Source: Cercis canadensis
Taxonomy: Eukaryota; Streptophyta; Magnoliopsida; Fabales; Fabaceae
DNA: 64,000 nucleotides
Direction of reading: 5' to 3'
NCBI GenBank assembly: GCA_003255065.1
Contig: QAOA01008029.1
Coordinates: forward strand, 597,061 to 661,060
The position numbers were made by a program, and so were the translations under genes. A model generated the notes under the pieces. That model ran no database searches. It worked only from the letters and a program-made list of their open reading frames with translations, and was not told the origin of the DNA. Below are positions 49,552 to 60,374 of this stretch, piece by piece. The stretch's first letter is position 1, and every line of letters starts with the position of its first letter.

Positions 49552-50046
49552 TTTAAATGCACTGCAAATCCCTATAATTTCGATAAATTTTGAATTATGT
49601 CCCTATAGTTTATTTTATTTTATTTAGGAGTCTTTATAATTTGATATTTTTTTTAATTGGGTCCATATCGTCACCCACAATTATAACTCTGTCAGTTTAG
49701 TGCTCACATGGCAAATGACTTGTCTATGTGGCAATAAAAGAAACTGACGTGGCTCCAAAGTAGCACACAAATTGTCACCTCATCATCTTTCTTCTTGAAG
49801 TTTGAAGTTGGTAAAGATGATGAGGTGCAATTTGTATGTTACTTTAGAGCCATGCCAGCTTCTTTTATTGTCACATAGACAAGTCATTTGCCATGTGAGC
49901 ACTAAACTGACAGAGTTATAACTATGGGTAACAGTAGGGACGTAATTCAAAAAATTTCAAACTATAAGAATCCGAAAAGAAAAAAAAAATTATAGGGACT
50001 TGATTCAAAATTCATCTAAATTGCAGAGACCTGCAATACATTTAAA
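49552..50046. mobile_element. Long foldback element with a nearly perfect hairpin
   Basis: The arms are about 235 bp each. Their inner part is identical over about 50 bases (49681-49730 against 49872-49921), and the outer parts pair less well (aaatgcactgcaaatccct against the inverse aaatgtattgcaggtctct). The loop is the short asymmetric stretch around 49800-49815. No transposase is visible, and the outer flanks are too A-rich to show a clear target duplication. Confidence 0.8.
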
Positions 50047-50475
50047 TAAAAAAAAAATAAACAAAAGGTGCTCCGCACCACATAATGATAAGTTTATTTG
50101 AATAAAATCCTATATTCATTTACTTGAATCCTAACTTACTTCTTTATGAAAAAGAAAATTACTTCTTTGTTAAGATTCTCTTTTAATTTAAATTGATAAA
50201 TTTTTTTCCATATTGACATGAAGTTGGTGACAACTCAAAACTAATAGTTTTTTGTTATTTATAGTATTCTATACTAATTATATAAAAGCAACACTTCTTT
50301 TAGTCTCTCTACTCCAATAATAACAAATCTCAAAAAATAGTGAGCAATAAATATTTTAAAATTTAAAATACTCAGCAACTTCACATTTCACCGAGCTCAA
50401 AAAGCACAGTATGAAATTCATATTCACATAAACTATCAACTACTAAGTAAGTTGAGAAAGAATTATAATTAGGGA

Positions 50476-51541
50476 ATGGAGAGTGGTGCGATAGGAGAGC
50501 ATGAGCGGTCCACGGAGGAGGAAGACCTCCTCATTCGGAGCAATAAGAAAGCTAAAGGAGATTTCCCTCTGGAGGTTAGCATGGATGACGAAATGGCTGA
50601 GCAAAATACGTTAGAGCAAGGCGTGGAAGGGATGGCAGAATTTCCTTGTCATTGTGATGGTGATGACGTGCAGATTGGATCTTAGCAAACTCATATAGCA
50701 ATCCAGCTATCTCTGGTAGCTCCCCTTTCCTATAGGGATAAGCTAGTGGGTGTGAATGGGATTCATGACTGGGGTTGTGAGGAGGAAGATCCCCTCATGG
50801 ATGACATTGATCAAGATGACCCGGTGGATGAATTTGGGGCTGACTTTAATGATGATGCCTTTTGCCTGATTTTTAGAGTGTCTCGTGAGGAGCATCTAGA
50901 ATGGTGCAAGCCTTGGCATCGTACGCTAATTGTGAAAGTTTTAGGGAAGAGACTGGGGTTTAGATCCCTAAAAGAGAGGTTGGAAAAACTTTGGGGTTGT
51001 AGAAATGTTAAGTTTATCGATTTAGAGAATGATTTCTTTGTGGTTCGATTCACGGAGTTTTCGGATTATACTCATGTCTTGGAAGATGGTCCATGGATGA
51101 TAACTGGGCATTATGTTATGGTGCAACGTTGGAGGCCTGATTTTGATCCTTGGGATGAGGAGGTGTGTAAGGTGGTAGTGTGGATTCGTATCCCCAGCTT
51201 GTCGTTAGAGTACTATACTAGGTCCTTCTTATGGAGACTGGGTAACAGACTTGGTAAGACCTTAAAGATTGACCTATATACTATGATCTAGGAAGGAGAG
51301 GATAATTTTTTGAACCGGGGAAGGTTTACTCGCATTTGTGTTGAGATGAATTTGAGGAAGAAGCTTTTATCTAAAGTTCAGTTCAGGGACAAACTTTATA
51401 AGGTTGAATATGAGGGTCTTCAAATGATTTGTTTCCATTGTGGCACTTATGGGCATTGAAAAGAACAATGCCTCTTTCTCCAAAATACGGTAAGTCCAGG
51501 TTTGGGGTCTCAACCTGTCCATTCAATGTTGGCTGCTGGGC
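50476..51541 (+). pseudogene. LINE ORF1 (DUF4283 plus zinc knuckle) with three nonsense codons
   Basis: One frame runs from ATG 50476 to 51541 without a frameshift but is stopped by TAG (50683-50685), TAG (51289-51291) and TGA (51457-51459). After an acidic N-terminus comes the DUF4283 domain (LIVKVLGKRLGFRSLKERL, FFVVRFTEFSDYTHVLEDGP, VMVQRWRPDF, VWIRIPSLSLEYY). Then follow ICVEMNLRKKL and a CCHC zinc knuckle C-F-H-C-x4-H-x4-C that contains the TGA. This is ORF1 of plant L1-type non-LTR retrotransposons, an RNA-binding chaperone. All three stops can be explained by C-to-T changes (CAG to TAG, CGA to TGA). The copia insertion at 51547 cuts it, and no ORF2 is found in the window. Confidence 0.8.
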
Positions 51542-51546
51542 CATCT

Positions 51547-51949
51547 TGTCAAATATTCACATTTTACATCTCATATACAAATTGGTTCATAAACATATGC
51601 TTTACATGTTAAGCAACAATTGACAGCAGAAGAAAAATTTACCTCTTGCTATTGCTTCTTTTGCTCTTATGAGTTTCTCACGTTCAAGGACAGAATGCTT
51701 CTAGCCTATGCTTGTTTCTGTATGTTTTGAATGATGGTAAATCAGAACTGTGTGTATGCTAGGCTAGTGACCCTGTCCTATTTATAGTAGACTATAGTAG
51801 CTTCCACCATCAGAATAACTACAAATCCATAACCAACTAGTTTAAATTTCAAATGAGATAGGAATAATTATCCCATATGTTTATTATTTGATAAAGACTA
51901 AGTCAAATAGTGGGCCAATATTAGTTGGTTACACAAAACGTGGCTAACA
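51547..51949 (-). repeat. 3' LTR of Copia 1
   Basis: On the plus strand it begins tgtcaaatattcac and ends ggctaaca. It matches 56553-56954 with scattered substitutions and a small indel. Confidence 0.85.
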
Positions 51950-53073
51950 TTCTTTAAACGTGGTTAAACGTGGCTAACAGTCTCCCACTTAACCCATGTG
52001 CCTTTATCAAATAATTCCCTTGTGACAAACTTTAGTTTGGCCAAATTTCCTTAATGTCACTTTGTTGGTTATAAAATGCTTAATTAAAACTCTCAAACGG
52101 TCATGCTTATAAACAAAGCACTTCCTTCCATGAATCATGATGTTCGATTATTCTAAATAAGCATTAAACTTTATGAATTGCTCATTATGAGTTCATTCTG
52201 GGTCCAACTTTATTGATCAAAACAGGTTAAGCTTTAGTCATAAAATAAAACTTGAATGCGCATATAAATTTATGTTTTTACACAATGACTAAATGTCAAA
52301 GAAAATTACAAGACATGATAACAATTAATTTGAGCTAACAAGCCTCATATTATCTACATGACCCTTAAATCCTTTAATCGGCATGCCTTTAGTTAAAGGA
52401 TCAACAATCATCAACTTGGTGCTTATATGCTCAATGTCAACAATCTTGTCTTTGATCATCAGATACTTTATATCAATGTGTTTGGTTCGGCCTCCAATTT
52501 TNGGCTAACATTCTTTAAACGTGGTTAAACGTGGCTAACAGTCTCCCACTTAACCCACGTGCCTTTATCAAATAATTCCCTTGTGACAAACTTTAGTTTG
52601 GCCAAATTTCCTTAATGTCATTTTGTTGGTTATAAAATGCTTAATTAAAACTCTCAATACATGAATCATGACGGTCATGCTTATAAACAAAGCACTTCCT
52701 TCCATGAATCATGATGTTCGATTATTCTAAATAAGCATTAAACTTTATGAATCGCTCATTATGAGTTCATTTTGGGTCCAACTTTATTGATCAAAACAGG
52801 TTAAGCTTTAGTCATAAAATAAAACTTGAATGCGCATATAAATTTATGTTTTTACACAATGACTAAATGTCAAAGAAAATTACAAGACATGATAACAATT
52901 AATTTGAGCTAACAAGCCTCATATTATCTACATGACCCTTAAATCCTTTAATCGGCATGCCTTTAGTTAAAGGATCAACAATCATCAACTTGGTGCTTAT
53001 ATGCTCAATGTCAACAATCTTGTCTTTGATCATCAGATACTTTATATCAATGTGTTTGGTTCGGCCTCCAATT
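51942..53073. repeat. About 560-bp block repeated across a single N inside Copia 1
   Basis: 51942-52501 recurs as 52503-53073, from ggctaacattctttaaacg to ggttcggcctccaatttt, with a small insertion (tacatgaatcatga) in the second copy. The second copy continues into RNase H coding sequence, while the first ends at the N. This is probably an assembly artefact. Confidence 0.8.
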
Positions 53074-53606
53074 TTGCTATTCTTCACAAAAAATACGGCA
53101 GCCGAATTATCACAATGAATCTTTAATGGTCTTTCAATGGAATCAACGATCTTTAGACTAGATATGAAGTTCTTTAGCCACATTGCTTGTGATGTCACTT
53201 CATAACATGCAACAAACTCTGCTTCCATCGTGGATGGTGCAACAATACTCTGCTTTTTTACTTCCCCAAGATACAGCTCCTCTAGCTAGTAGAAAAATAT
53301 ATCCTGAAGTAGACTTTAAAGAGTCCATACAACCTCCATGATCGGAATCTGAATATCCGATCACTTCCAAATGATCAGAATGTTTGTACGTAACCTGTAG
53401 TCCTTGGTTCCTTGCAGATATCTCATAGCCCTTTTAGCAGCTTTCCAATGCTCCATGCCAGGGTTACTTTGATATCTTCCCAACATCCCTACTGCAAAGG
53501 CAATGTCAGGTCTGGTGTAGACTTGTGCTTCCCACTGCTGAAGCATATGGGATCCTTTTCATCTGTTCCTTTTCTAATGTGTTCTGGGGACACTGACGTA
53601 GACTGA
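52899..53606 (-). pseudogene. Copia 1 RNase H region
   Basis: Minus-strand pieces read RPDIAFAVGMLGRYQSNP, HWKAAKRAMRYLQGTKDY, then after a break MEAEFVACYEVTSQAMWLK, IHCDNSAAVFFVKN, GGRTKHIDIKYLMIKDKI and DPLTKGMP. These are the RNase H and C-terminal blocks of Ty1/Copia polyproteins. The frame is broken between 53361 and 53228. Confidence 0.8.
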
Positions 53607-53691
53607 ATTTTTCCCCTTTGACTATGGGTGCAGTTATGGATGAACAATCTTTCATCCAAAATCTTTCCAGAACTTTTTCAATGTAGGCTTT

Positions 53692-54321
53692 CTATGATAG
53701 TCCCAATGTCCTTAAGGATCTATCTCTGTGAATCTCTATGCCAATGACATAAGAGGCTTCACCCATATCCTTCATATCAAAGTTTTGAGAAAGAAATAGC
53801 TCAGTTTCTTGTAAAAGCCATTGAATATCTTTACTCCTATTGGCACCTTTACAGGACTTGTTAGTCTGCTTTCCCTTTATGCAGTCCACACAAGTACCAA
53901 AGTTAGTAAAATCAAGGTCCTTTAGGATCCATTCTTTTACTAACCGTTTGATTCTTTTGATTGAGATATGTCCCAATCTTCTGTGCCATAGTAAGGAGGA
54001 ATTCTCATTTGCATTGGTCTGCTTAACACCAATATTGGTATTATCTAGGGTTAATAAACTTGCCTCAAATATAGGGTTTAAATCGATCTTGAATAAGTTA
54101 TCAACCATATTTTCAGAACCAACAATTTTATTATCTTTAAAAATATCCAAAGTAGTACCATGAAAATTTAAACAATATCCATGAATTGTAAGTCTAGAAA
54201 TTGAAATCAAATTCCTAGAAAAAGAAGGTACATAAAAAGTGTTATCAAGATCTAAATAAAATCCAGTCTTCAAGGCAAGTCTCTGGTTTCTTGAGTAGAT
54301 GCCTTGTTGTTCATTTCCCAT
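53692..54321 (-). pseudogene. Copia 1 gag-pre-integrase fused to the end of reverse transcriptase
   Basis: A 209-codon open stretch on the minus strand starts in the protease/pre-integrase spacer (NTFYVPSFSRNLISISRL) and has the pre-integrase motif SLLWHRRLGHISIKRIKRLV with CVDCIKGKQT. At about 53825 it then runs directly into QETELFLSQNFDMKDMGEAS and YVIGIEIHRDRS, which belong near the C-terminal end of Copia reverse transcriptase. The whole integrase core and the YVDD region are gone, yet the fusion stays in frame. A normal element has more than 500 residues between these points. Confidence 0.8.
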
Positions 54322-54345
54322 TGGTTTCCTTAGGGTTTGGAAGTC

Positions 54346-55230
54346 CTACAAATGATTAGCAACATGAATAATGGTTCCATAGTCAATCCACCAAGTATTG
54401 CTAGGTGCTTCTATAAAGCAAGATTCATAACATGTAAATGTAGAGTTACCTTTCTTGGCGAGCCATTTCTTGTACTTAGTACAATCTCTCTTCATGTGCC
54501 CAAGCCTTTTGCAAAAATAATACCCTTTGACTATGTTGTCACTTTGTTTCTGCATTGAAAGGCATTTTCCTTTTCCAGGGACACTCTTATCCTTCTTGGC
54601 ATTTCCCTTATCATGAGTCACTAGGTGAACACTTTCAAGTGTCTCATGCTTCAATCTCTCTTCCTCTTGAACACACATGGTCAAAAGTTCATTGATTGAC
54701 CATTTATCCTTATGTGTGTTATGAGAGATTTTGAAAGGTCCATATTCAGTAGGAATAGAATTGAGAATGAAATGCACAAGGAATGACTCAGATATCTCAA
54801 CCTCATGGGATGATAACTTTGAAGCAATATCCCTCATTTCCATAATGTGCTCACACACACTCCTACTTTTGTCATGTTTCATTCCCGAAAGCTTATTCAT
54901 CAGTGTGCTGGCTAAGGCCTTATCAGAGCTGACAAATTGCTCTTCAATGGCCTTCATATAAGCAATGGTTGTATCACATTGAGGGATAGAACCCCTAATG
55001 GTCTTGCTTATATGAGACTTGATGAGAATCAAACTTAAGCGATTAGATCGCTCCCACTGTTTATAGTGAGCACTTTGGGCTTGGGTACTTTCTTCTGTGG
55101 GAGGAAGGGATACCTCACTCACACGGAATGCCAAGTCCAAATCCTAGCACCCAAGAGTCAAATAGATTTGGTCTTTCCAGTCAGAATAATTTTCACCAGT
55201 CAACATTGGAACATTAGGATTACTATTCAT
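54346..55230 (-). pseudogene. Copia 1 gag with zinc-knuckle and protease start
   Basis: The likely start is ATG at 55230 (MNSNPNVPMLTGENYSDWK), followed by an in-frame TAG at 55146-55144 and then 264 open codons with the UBN2-type gag domain (KAIEEQFVSSDKALASTLMN, HIMEMRDIASKLSSHEVEIS). The zinc knuckle reads Y-x2-F-C-x4-H-x4-C, so its first cysteine is replaced. The protease motif reads WWIDYGTIIHVANHL, where active elements have D-S/T-G, so the catalytic D-S-G is D-Y-G. The element cannot make a working capsid-protease unit. Confidence 0.8.
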
Positions 55231-56538
55231 ATAGGCACTAGTAGGAAAAACTACACATACCAAGGACATATATTAATATTATGAAGCATAAAATTTATAG
55301 TTACTTTACATATAAATTAACCTTCCTATGGGCAGAGGTCACAAAACATGTATAGAATTTATATTCTTTATTCAATAAGACTAGTAGATATTTCATTAGA
55401 CTATCTACTATCTTATTTAGATTAAAACAATCACTCCCCTGTAGGGCCAAGTAATTATTTTAATATTCAAGCTTTAGTAGTTAAGTCTTTATGTCACATA
55501 CCATAATCTTAAAGATGCTTTGGCTACTCTTTATGATTATGATTTAACTTTTATCTAATCTTTTATCTGTTTAAATCTTTATGTGTTTAAATAAATATCA
55601 CGAACTATAACCCTAAAGATGCTTTGGCTACTCTTTAGGATTGTGATTTAGCCTTATGTGATATTGTCCACAACTTTAGTTTCTAACCCACATAATAGTC
55701 CTATCATGTTTTTAGCCCATTAAGACCTTTGGTTTATAAACCCTAAGTCAACTTTATGTTGATTATTCCAAAAGTCAAACTATCTTGGTTTTTCATGCTA
55801 ATCTTTTAAATAAGCAATTATATAGGTTAGAAAATATTTCAACATTCTATACTTATTAACAGAGAGAGTACATTATGTATGATGTTGAAAACAATGAAAA
55901 GAACATACAGTAAAATTTTTAAGCCAAAAATCCAAGAGTACAATATATTTTCTGTCTTTTAAAGTTTCAAGGTTTTGAGGAAAAATAGTTCTATATATCC
56001 AAAAATTCCAAAACTTTTATAGAAAATATTACTGGGTGAGTGAGTAAGATCTGAAAAATTTGGTGAAAAATCTCCAAGGAGTTGAGTCTCACATGCTTAC
56101 ACTCTCCAGGACTGCGAGTGGGCTTCTGTTTGGATGGGCAAAACTCCATCTTCCTCACTCGTTTCTCTGTAAAACGGGACGCCTGACCCGGTTTTGGACC
56201 TGGTACTGTACCCGAATGGTTTTCAACCATTTTTAGCCCATTTTAAGTGTTTTTTACACCATTTTTCTTAGTTTTTAATCCTCTGATAAACCCCAGTATA
56301 AATTTCTATAATTACTTTATGAAAATAACTATATATCAAATTGGGTTTTTATGAGAAAACACCATTTATGGTTTCAGTTTTGCTTCTCATATTCGGCCAT
56401 TAATGTTAAAACAAGTTCATGCATTTTAAACTAGTTTATCAATTGAAATAGAGAGGCATAATAGAATTGAAATAACAATTAACTAAGCCGAAGCATCAAT
56501 CAATAAAACTAGCAAGCCAGAGTAGGAATCAAAACCAT
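55231..56538 (-). other. Copia 1 leader between primer site and gag
   Basis: 1.3 kb of non-coding sequence on the minus strand between the primer-binding site and the gag ATG. It contains short repeated words (aaagatgctttggctactct at 55512 and 55615). Confidence 0.55.
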
Positions 56539-56550
56539 GCTCTGATACCA
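56539..56550 (-). other. Primer-binding site of Copia 1 (tRNA-iMet)
   Basis: On the minus strand tggtatcagagc follows the 5' LTR after two bases. This is the standard sequence complementary to the 3' end of initiator methionine tRNA in plant Copia elements, and it fixes the element's direction. Confidence 0.9.
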
Positions 56551-56552
56551 AA

Positions 56553-56954
56553 CATTAGATATTCACGTTTTACATTTCGTATACAAATTGGTTCATAAAC
56601 ATATGCTTTACATGTTAAGCAACAATTGACAGCGGAAGAAAAATTTACCTTTTGCCATTGCTTCTTTTGCTCTTGAGTTTCTCACGTTCAAGGACAGAAT
56701 GCTTCTAGCCTATGTTTGTTTCTGTATGTTTTGAATGATGGTAAATCAGAACTTTGTGTATGCTAGGCTAGGGACTCTGTCCTATTTATAGTGGACTGTA
56801 GTAGCTTCCACCATTTGGATAACTACAAATCCCATAACCAACTAGTTTAAATTTCAAATGAGATAGGAATAATTATCCCACATGTTTATTATTTGATAAA
56901 GACTATGTCTGATAGTGGGCCACTATTAGTTAATTACACAAAACGTGGCTAACA
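56553..56954 (-). repeat. 5' LTR of Copia 1
   Basis: It matches the LTR at 51547-51949 and lies beside the primer-binding site. On the plus strand its inner end reads cattagatattcac where the partner reads tgtcaaatattcac, so the terminal dinucleotide has mutated. Confidence 0.85.
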
Positions 56955-56960
56955 CATCTC

Positions 56961-57248
56961 TGATAACTCATCTGTTAACAAGAGAAGAAGATAAAATATA
57001 AAAGAGAGTAGAGAAGAGAAACGTATTGACTGCAAATTCATTAAAAACTGTAACCTTTATATAGGCTAGTACACAACAAACGTGATAAGAGAATAAGCAC
57101 TAATGTGCAACACTACTTCCTAAAATTAAGGTAACATGGACCATGTTCTGTAGAACACTCAGCCAAACTCCTAAAGACTAGGTCAACACAAACCAAAATA
57201 ATACAGAATAAAGAAAACATACAGAGTTTAATCCTAAATTATTCGACA
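56961..57248 (-). repeat. Putative 3' LTR of Copia 2
   Basis: On the minus strand it begins tgtcgaataatttagg right after the polypurine tract, contains a TATA box (cctatataaagg, about 57064) and ends near gttatca. No partner LTR exists in the window, so the far boundary is inferred. Confidence 0.5.
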
Positions 57249-57419
57249 TTCTCTCCCTTAAATTGAAAGCTTTTGGGCTTCAGTTTAATTGTGCAGCACT
57301 TTCTTCAAGCAAGTTTTCATAAGTGCAAACACCCAGCAACCTTCTCAAATTGTGGAAGGAAAGACATTTGAGAGGTTTAGTAAATATTTCAGTCAGCTAG
57401 TCTTCACTTCTGCAATACT

Positions 57420-57920
57420 TCAGATTAATACACCGTCATTGTTGAGATCTCTTAAAAAATAATATCTCACATCAATATGCTTGCTTCTTCCATGTAGCAC
57501 CAGATTTTTGGAGAGTTTGATGGCTGAGCTGCTGTCACAAAAAATTGTAGTAGCTCCCATTTGACTGAAATGCAGCTCTTCAAGAATTTCCCTTAGCCAA
57601 ATGGCTTGACATGCATAAGTTGTTGCAGCAACAAATTCAGCCTCAGTGGTTGACAAAGTGACAATTGGTTGCTTCTTAGTTGACCGTGAAACAACCCATG
57701 AGCCTAACATAAAAACATAACTTGAAGTACTCCTCCTATCATCTTGATCTCCTGCATAATCACTGTCAATAAATCCAATTAAATATGATCTTTTACCCTT
57801 CTTGTAGTACAACCCAAAATCTTTAGTTCCTTCCAAGTAATGAAAGATTCTTTTGGCTGTTAAAAGATGAAGCTCTGTTGGATTTTCCATATAACTACAG
57901 ATAAGACTCACAAAATACAT
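57420..57920 (-). pseudogene. Copia 2 RNase H
   Basis: 166 codons with NPTELHLLTAKRIFHYLEGT, GFIDSDYAGDQDDRRSTSSY, TLSTTEAEFVAATTYACQAI, IFCDSSSAIKLSKN and HGRSKHIDVRYYFLRD. This is the RNase H block of Copia polyproteins, with its acidic residues (DSDYAGD, EAEF, CDS) kept. A frameshift at about 57940 separates it from the reverse transcriptase. Confidence 0.85.
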
Positions 57921-57958
57921 TATGTCTAGTCTTTTGGCAGTTAAGTATATTAAACTAC

Positions 57959-58561
57959 CTACAATCTGCTTATAGATTGTGTTGTCGACTTTTTTCCTTC
58001 ATAATCTTTGTTTAGCTTCAAGCCAAACTCAGTTGGAGTGCTTACTGGATTACAATCTTTCATATGAAATTTGTTCAAAATTTCTTGAACATATTTCTTT
58101 TGAGAGATAAATATTCTAGTATTAGATTGCACTACTTCAATGCCCAAAAAATAATGCATCATACCAAGATCAGTCACTTCAAATTCTATCATCATAGACT
58201 TTTTAAAGTTTTCAAACAATGCATAATCATTAACAGTGAATATGAGATCATCTACATATAGACAGAAAATAAGTATTTTTCCTTTTTCTCCAATTTTAAC
58301 AAAAAGGGTGTGTTCATATGGACACTTTTGAAAACCTTCTTTCAAAAAGTAAGCCTCAATGAGACTATACCAAGCTCGTGGGGCTTGTTTTAAACCATAA
58401 AGGGCTTTCTTTAATCTATATACTTTATGGTCTTTACCAATCGTAATATAACCAAGAGGTTGATCAACAAATACATGTTCCTCCAAATTTCCATGCAAGA
58501 ATGCCGATTTAACATCCAATTGGAAGATTGGCCAAGAATTATGTGCTGCCAATGTCATCAC
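57959..58561 (-). pseudogene. Copia 2 reverse transcriptase
   Basis: 200 codons with IFQLDVKSAFLHGNLEEHVF, KALYGLKQAPRAWYSLIEAY, the catalytic CLYVDDLIF, TDLGMMHYFLGIEV and STPTEFGLKLNKD. Motifs A (D-V-K-S-A-F-L) and C (Y-V-D-D) are intact. The preceding reading breaks at about 58600, where GYKQEFGV continues out of frame. Confidence 0.87.
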
Positions 58562-60015
58562 TAATCTGATTGTGTCATGCCTTGCAACTGGAGCAAATAC
58601 TTCTTTATAATCACTCCAAATTCTTGCTTGTATCCCTTAGCCACTAGTCGTGCCTTATACTTGTCCACTTCACCATTCTCTTTTAGTTTTGTTTTGTAGA
58701 CCCACTTCACCCTAATGGTTTTATGTCCTTTTGGAAGATCAGATAACTCCCAAGTGTCATTTCTTTCAATGGCTGCAATTTCACCATCCATAGCTTTCTG
58801 CCATTTTGGTTCTTTGACAGCACTTTCAAAGGTGTTAGGGTCACAGTCAAAAAATAAAGCAAAATATGTGATTGGATCCTCAGATTGATCAATTCCTGTT
58901 ACCTCATAGTCTGACATCCATTTTGGCCTTTTTCTAACACGAAGAAGGGCTGCTGTAATAATAGGTTCTGATGTTGTTGGTGAAGTTTCAGTGGTTGTTG
59001 AAGCTTCATTTGGTGAATTTTCAGAAGCCACAACTGCTGGAATTTTTTGTTGTTGAGGCTGTTGTCTACCTTCTTCATTTTCTCCATAAAAAAGGACTGA
59101 AGTAGGTTGTTGCCATGAATTAGTTTTATTCCAATTCCAAGTGTTTTCTTCATAAAAAACAACATCTCTACTAGTCACAATCTTCTCTGTGACTGGATTG
59201 AACAATTTATATGCTTTGGAATTTTCACTTACACCTAGAAAGACACACTTTTCACCCTTACCATCAAGCTTCTTCCTTTTTTCATCTGGGACATCTGCAT
59301 AAGCAATGCAACCAAAAATTCTAAAATGATCTACAACTAGTTTCCACCCACTCCAAGCCTCCTCTGGTGTCATGTGTTGAACAGAGAAAGTAGGACTTTT
59401 GTTCAACACATGAATGCTCCAATTTACTGCCTCTGGCCAAAACTTCTTTGCAATTTTCCCTCTTGCCAACAAGCTTCTCACCATATTGAGGATAGTTCTA
59501 TTTTTTCTTTCTAATACACCATTATGCTGTGGTGTATAAGCAGCTGTTAGTTCCCTTCGTATGCCTTGATCATCACAAAAACCTTCAAATTCCTTTGAGC
59601 AATATTCTCCACCTTGATTAGTATGGAGAGTTTTAATGGCTTCTCCTGTTTCATTTTCAACACATGCTTTGAAACTTTTAAATGCACTAAAAGCTTTTGA
59701 TTTGTCCTGCAAAAAATAAACCCAAGTTTTTCTTGTACAATAATCAATAAAAGTAATTAAGTATTTTTTACCTTCATTGGATGATGGGTTTATTGGTCCA
59801 CAAATGCCAGAATGAACCAGCTCCAAGGCATTCTTTGCTCTCCATGATTTTCTTTGAGGGAATTGAGAACGATGTTGTTTGATAACAACACATTCTTCAC
59901 AAACTTGAGAAGGAATAGCAATTTGAGGAAAGCCTGTTACCATATTTTTTTTTTCTGTTGGAGAGTTTTTAATCCTCCAAAATTCAAGTGGCCATAGCAA
60001 AAATGCTAAAGCCAT
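58562..60015 (-). pseudogene. Copia 2 integrase, both catalytic aspartates lost
   Basis: About 480 open codons with the end of gag-pre-integrase (SQVCEECVVIKQHRSQFPQ), the integrase core, and the first reverse-transcriptase residues (KWVYKTKLKENGEVDKYKAR). The DDE triad normally appears as H-T/S-D-I/V-C-G-P, R-T-D-x-G-G-E and G-V-x-E-R-K-N. Here it reads HSGICGP and HTNQGGEY, with only the glutamate in NGVLERKNRT kept. The two aspartates are Gly and Asn, so the enzyme would be inactive. Confidence 0.85.
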
Positions 60016-60374
60016 GAAAAGTCTTTTACTTCAGCCACATGCAAGGTTGGGCATTTTCAATCTTCAAAGGAAATAATCTATTTGAACAACTGCAACAGCT
60101 ACTCTTGAAGGATCATATATCTCACAAGCACCTTTCTGAATAGTTATTACATAACCTTTTTCTTGCAATTGGCCAACACTTAACAAATTACTTTTCAAAT
60201 CAGAAACATAGAAAACATTGGAAGTTTTTTTCTACAAAACCATTCTTGGTTCTAATGTTAAGATCACTTTTTCCCATTACATTCATACTAGAACAATCAC
60301 CAAAACTAACTATAGAACGAAAGCCTTCATTTAAATGAGAAAAAGAAGACTTACTTCCACACATGTGATTACTG
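60016..60374 (-). pseudogene. Copia 2 protease remnant
   Basis: Minus-strand pieces read SSNHMCGSKSSFSHLNEGFR, VMGKSDLNIRTKNGF, and after a frameshift DLKSNLLSVGQLQEKGYVIT and CEIYDPSRVAVAVVQ. These correspond to the region just after the D-S/T-G of the Copia aspartic protease. The D-S-G itself is cut off by the hAT-like element at 60375. Confidence 0.75.

Larger units (their letters stand above)
51547..56954 (-). mobile_element. Copia retrotransposon 1, internally deleted
   Basis: Two LTRs of about 402 bp (51547-51949 and 56553-56954) and the target duplication catct on both sides (51542-51546 and 56955-56959) define one insertion. The element reads on the minus strand: 5' LTR 56553-56954, primer site, leader, gag, protease remnant, gag-pre-integrase, end of reverse transcriptase, RNase H, 3' LTR 51547-51949. 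The integrase core and most of the reverse transcriptase are missing. Its apparent length is inflated by about 560 bp, because 51942-52501 is repeated after the N at 52502. Confidence 0.9.
56961..60374 (-). mobile_element. Copia retrotransposon 2, degenerate and 5'-truncated
   Basis: Reading on the minus strand from 60374: end of protease, gag-pre-integrase, integrase core, reverse transcriptase, RNase H, a polypurine tract (aagggagagaa, 57249-57259) and a putative 3' LTR (56961-57248). Gag, the primer site and the 5' LTR are missing, because the coding sequence is broken at 60374 by a hAT-like element. Several frameshifts separate the pieces. It belongs to a different Copia lineage from Copia 1, judged by protein sequence. 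Confidence 0.8.
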
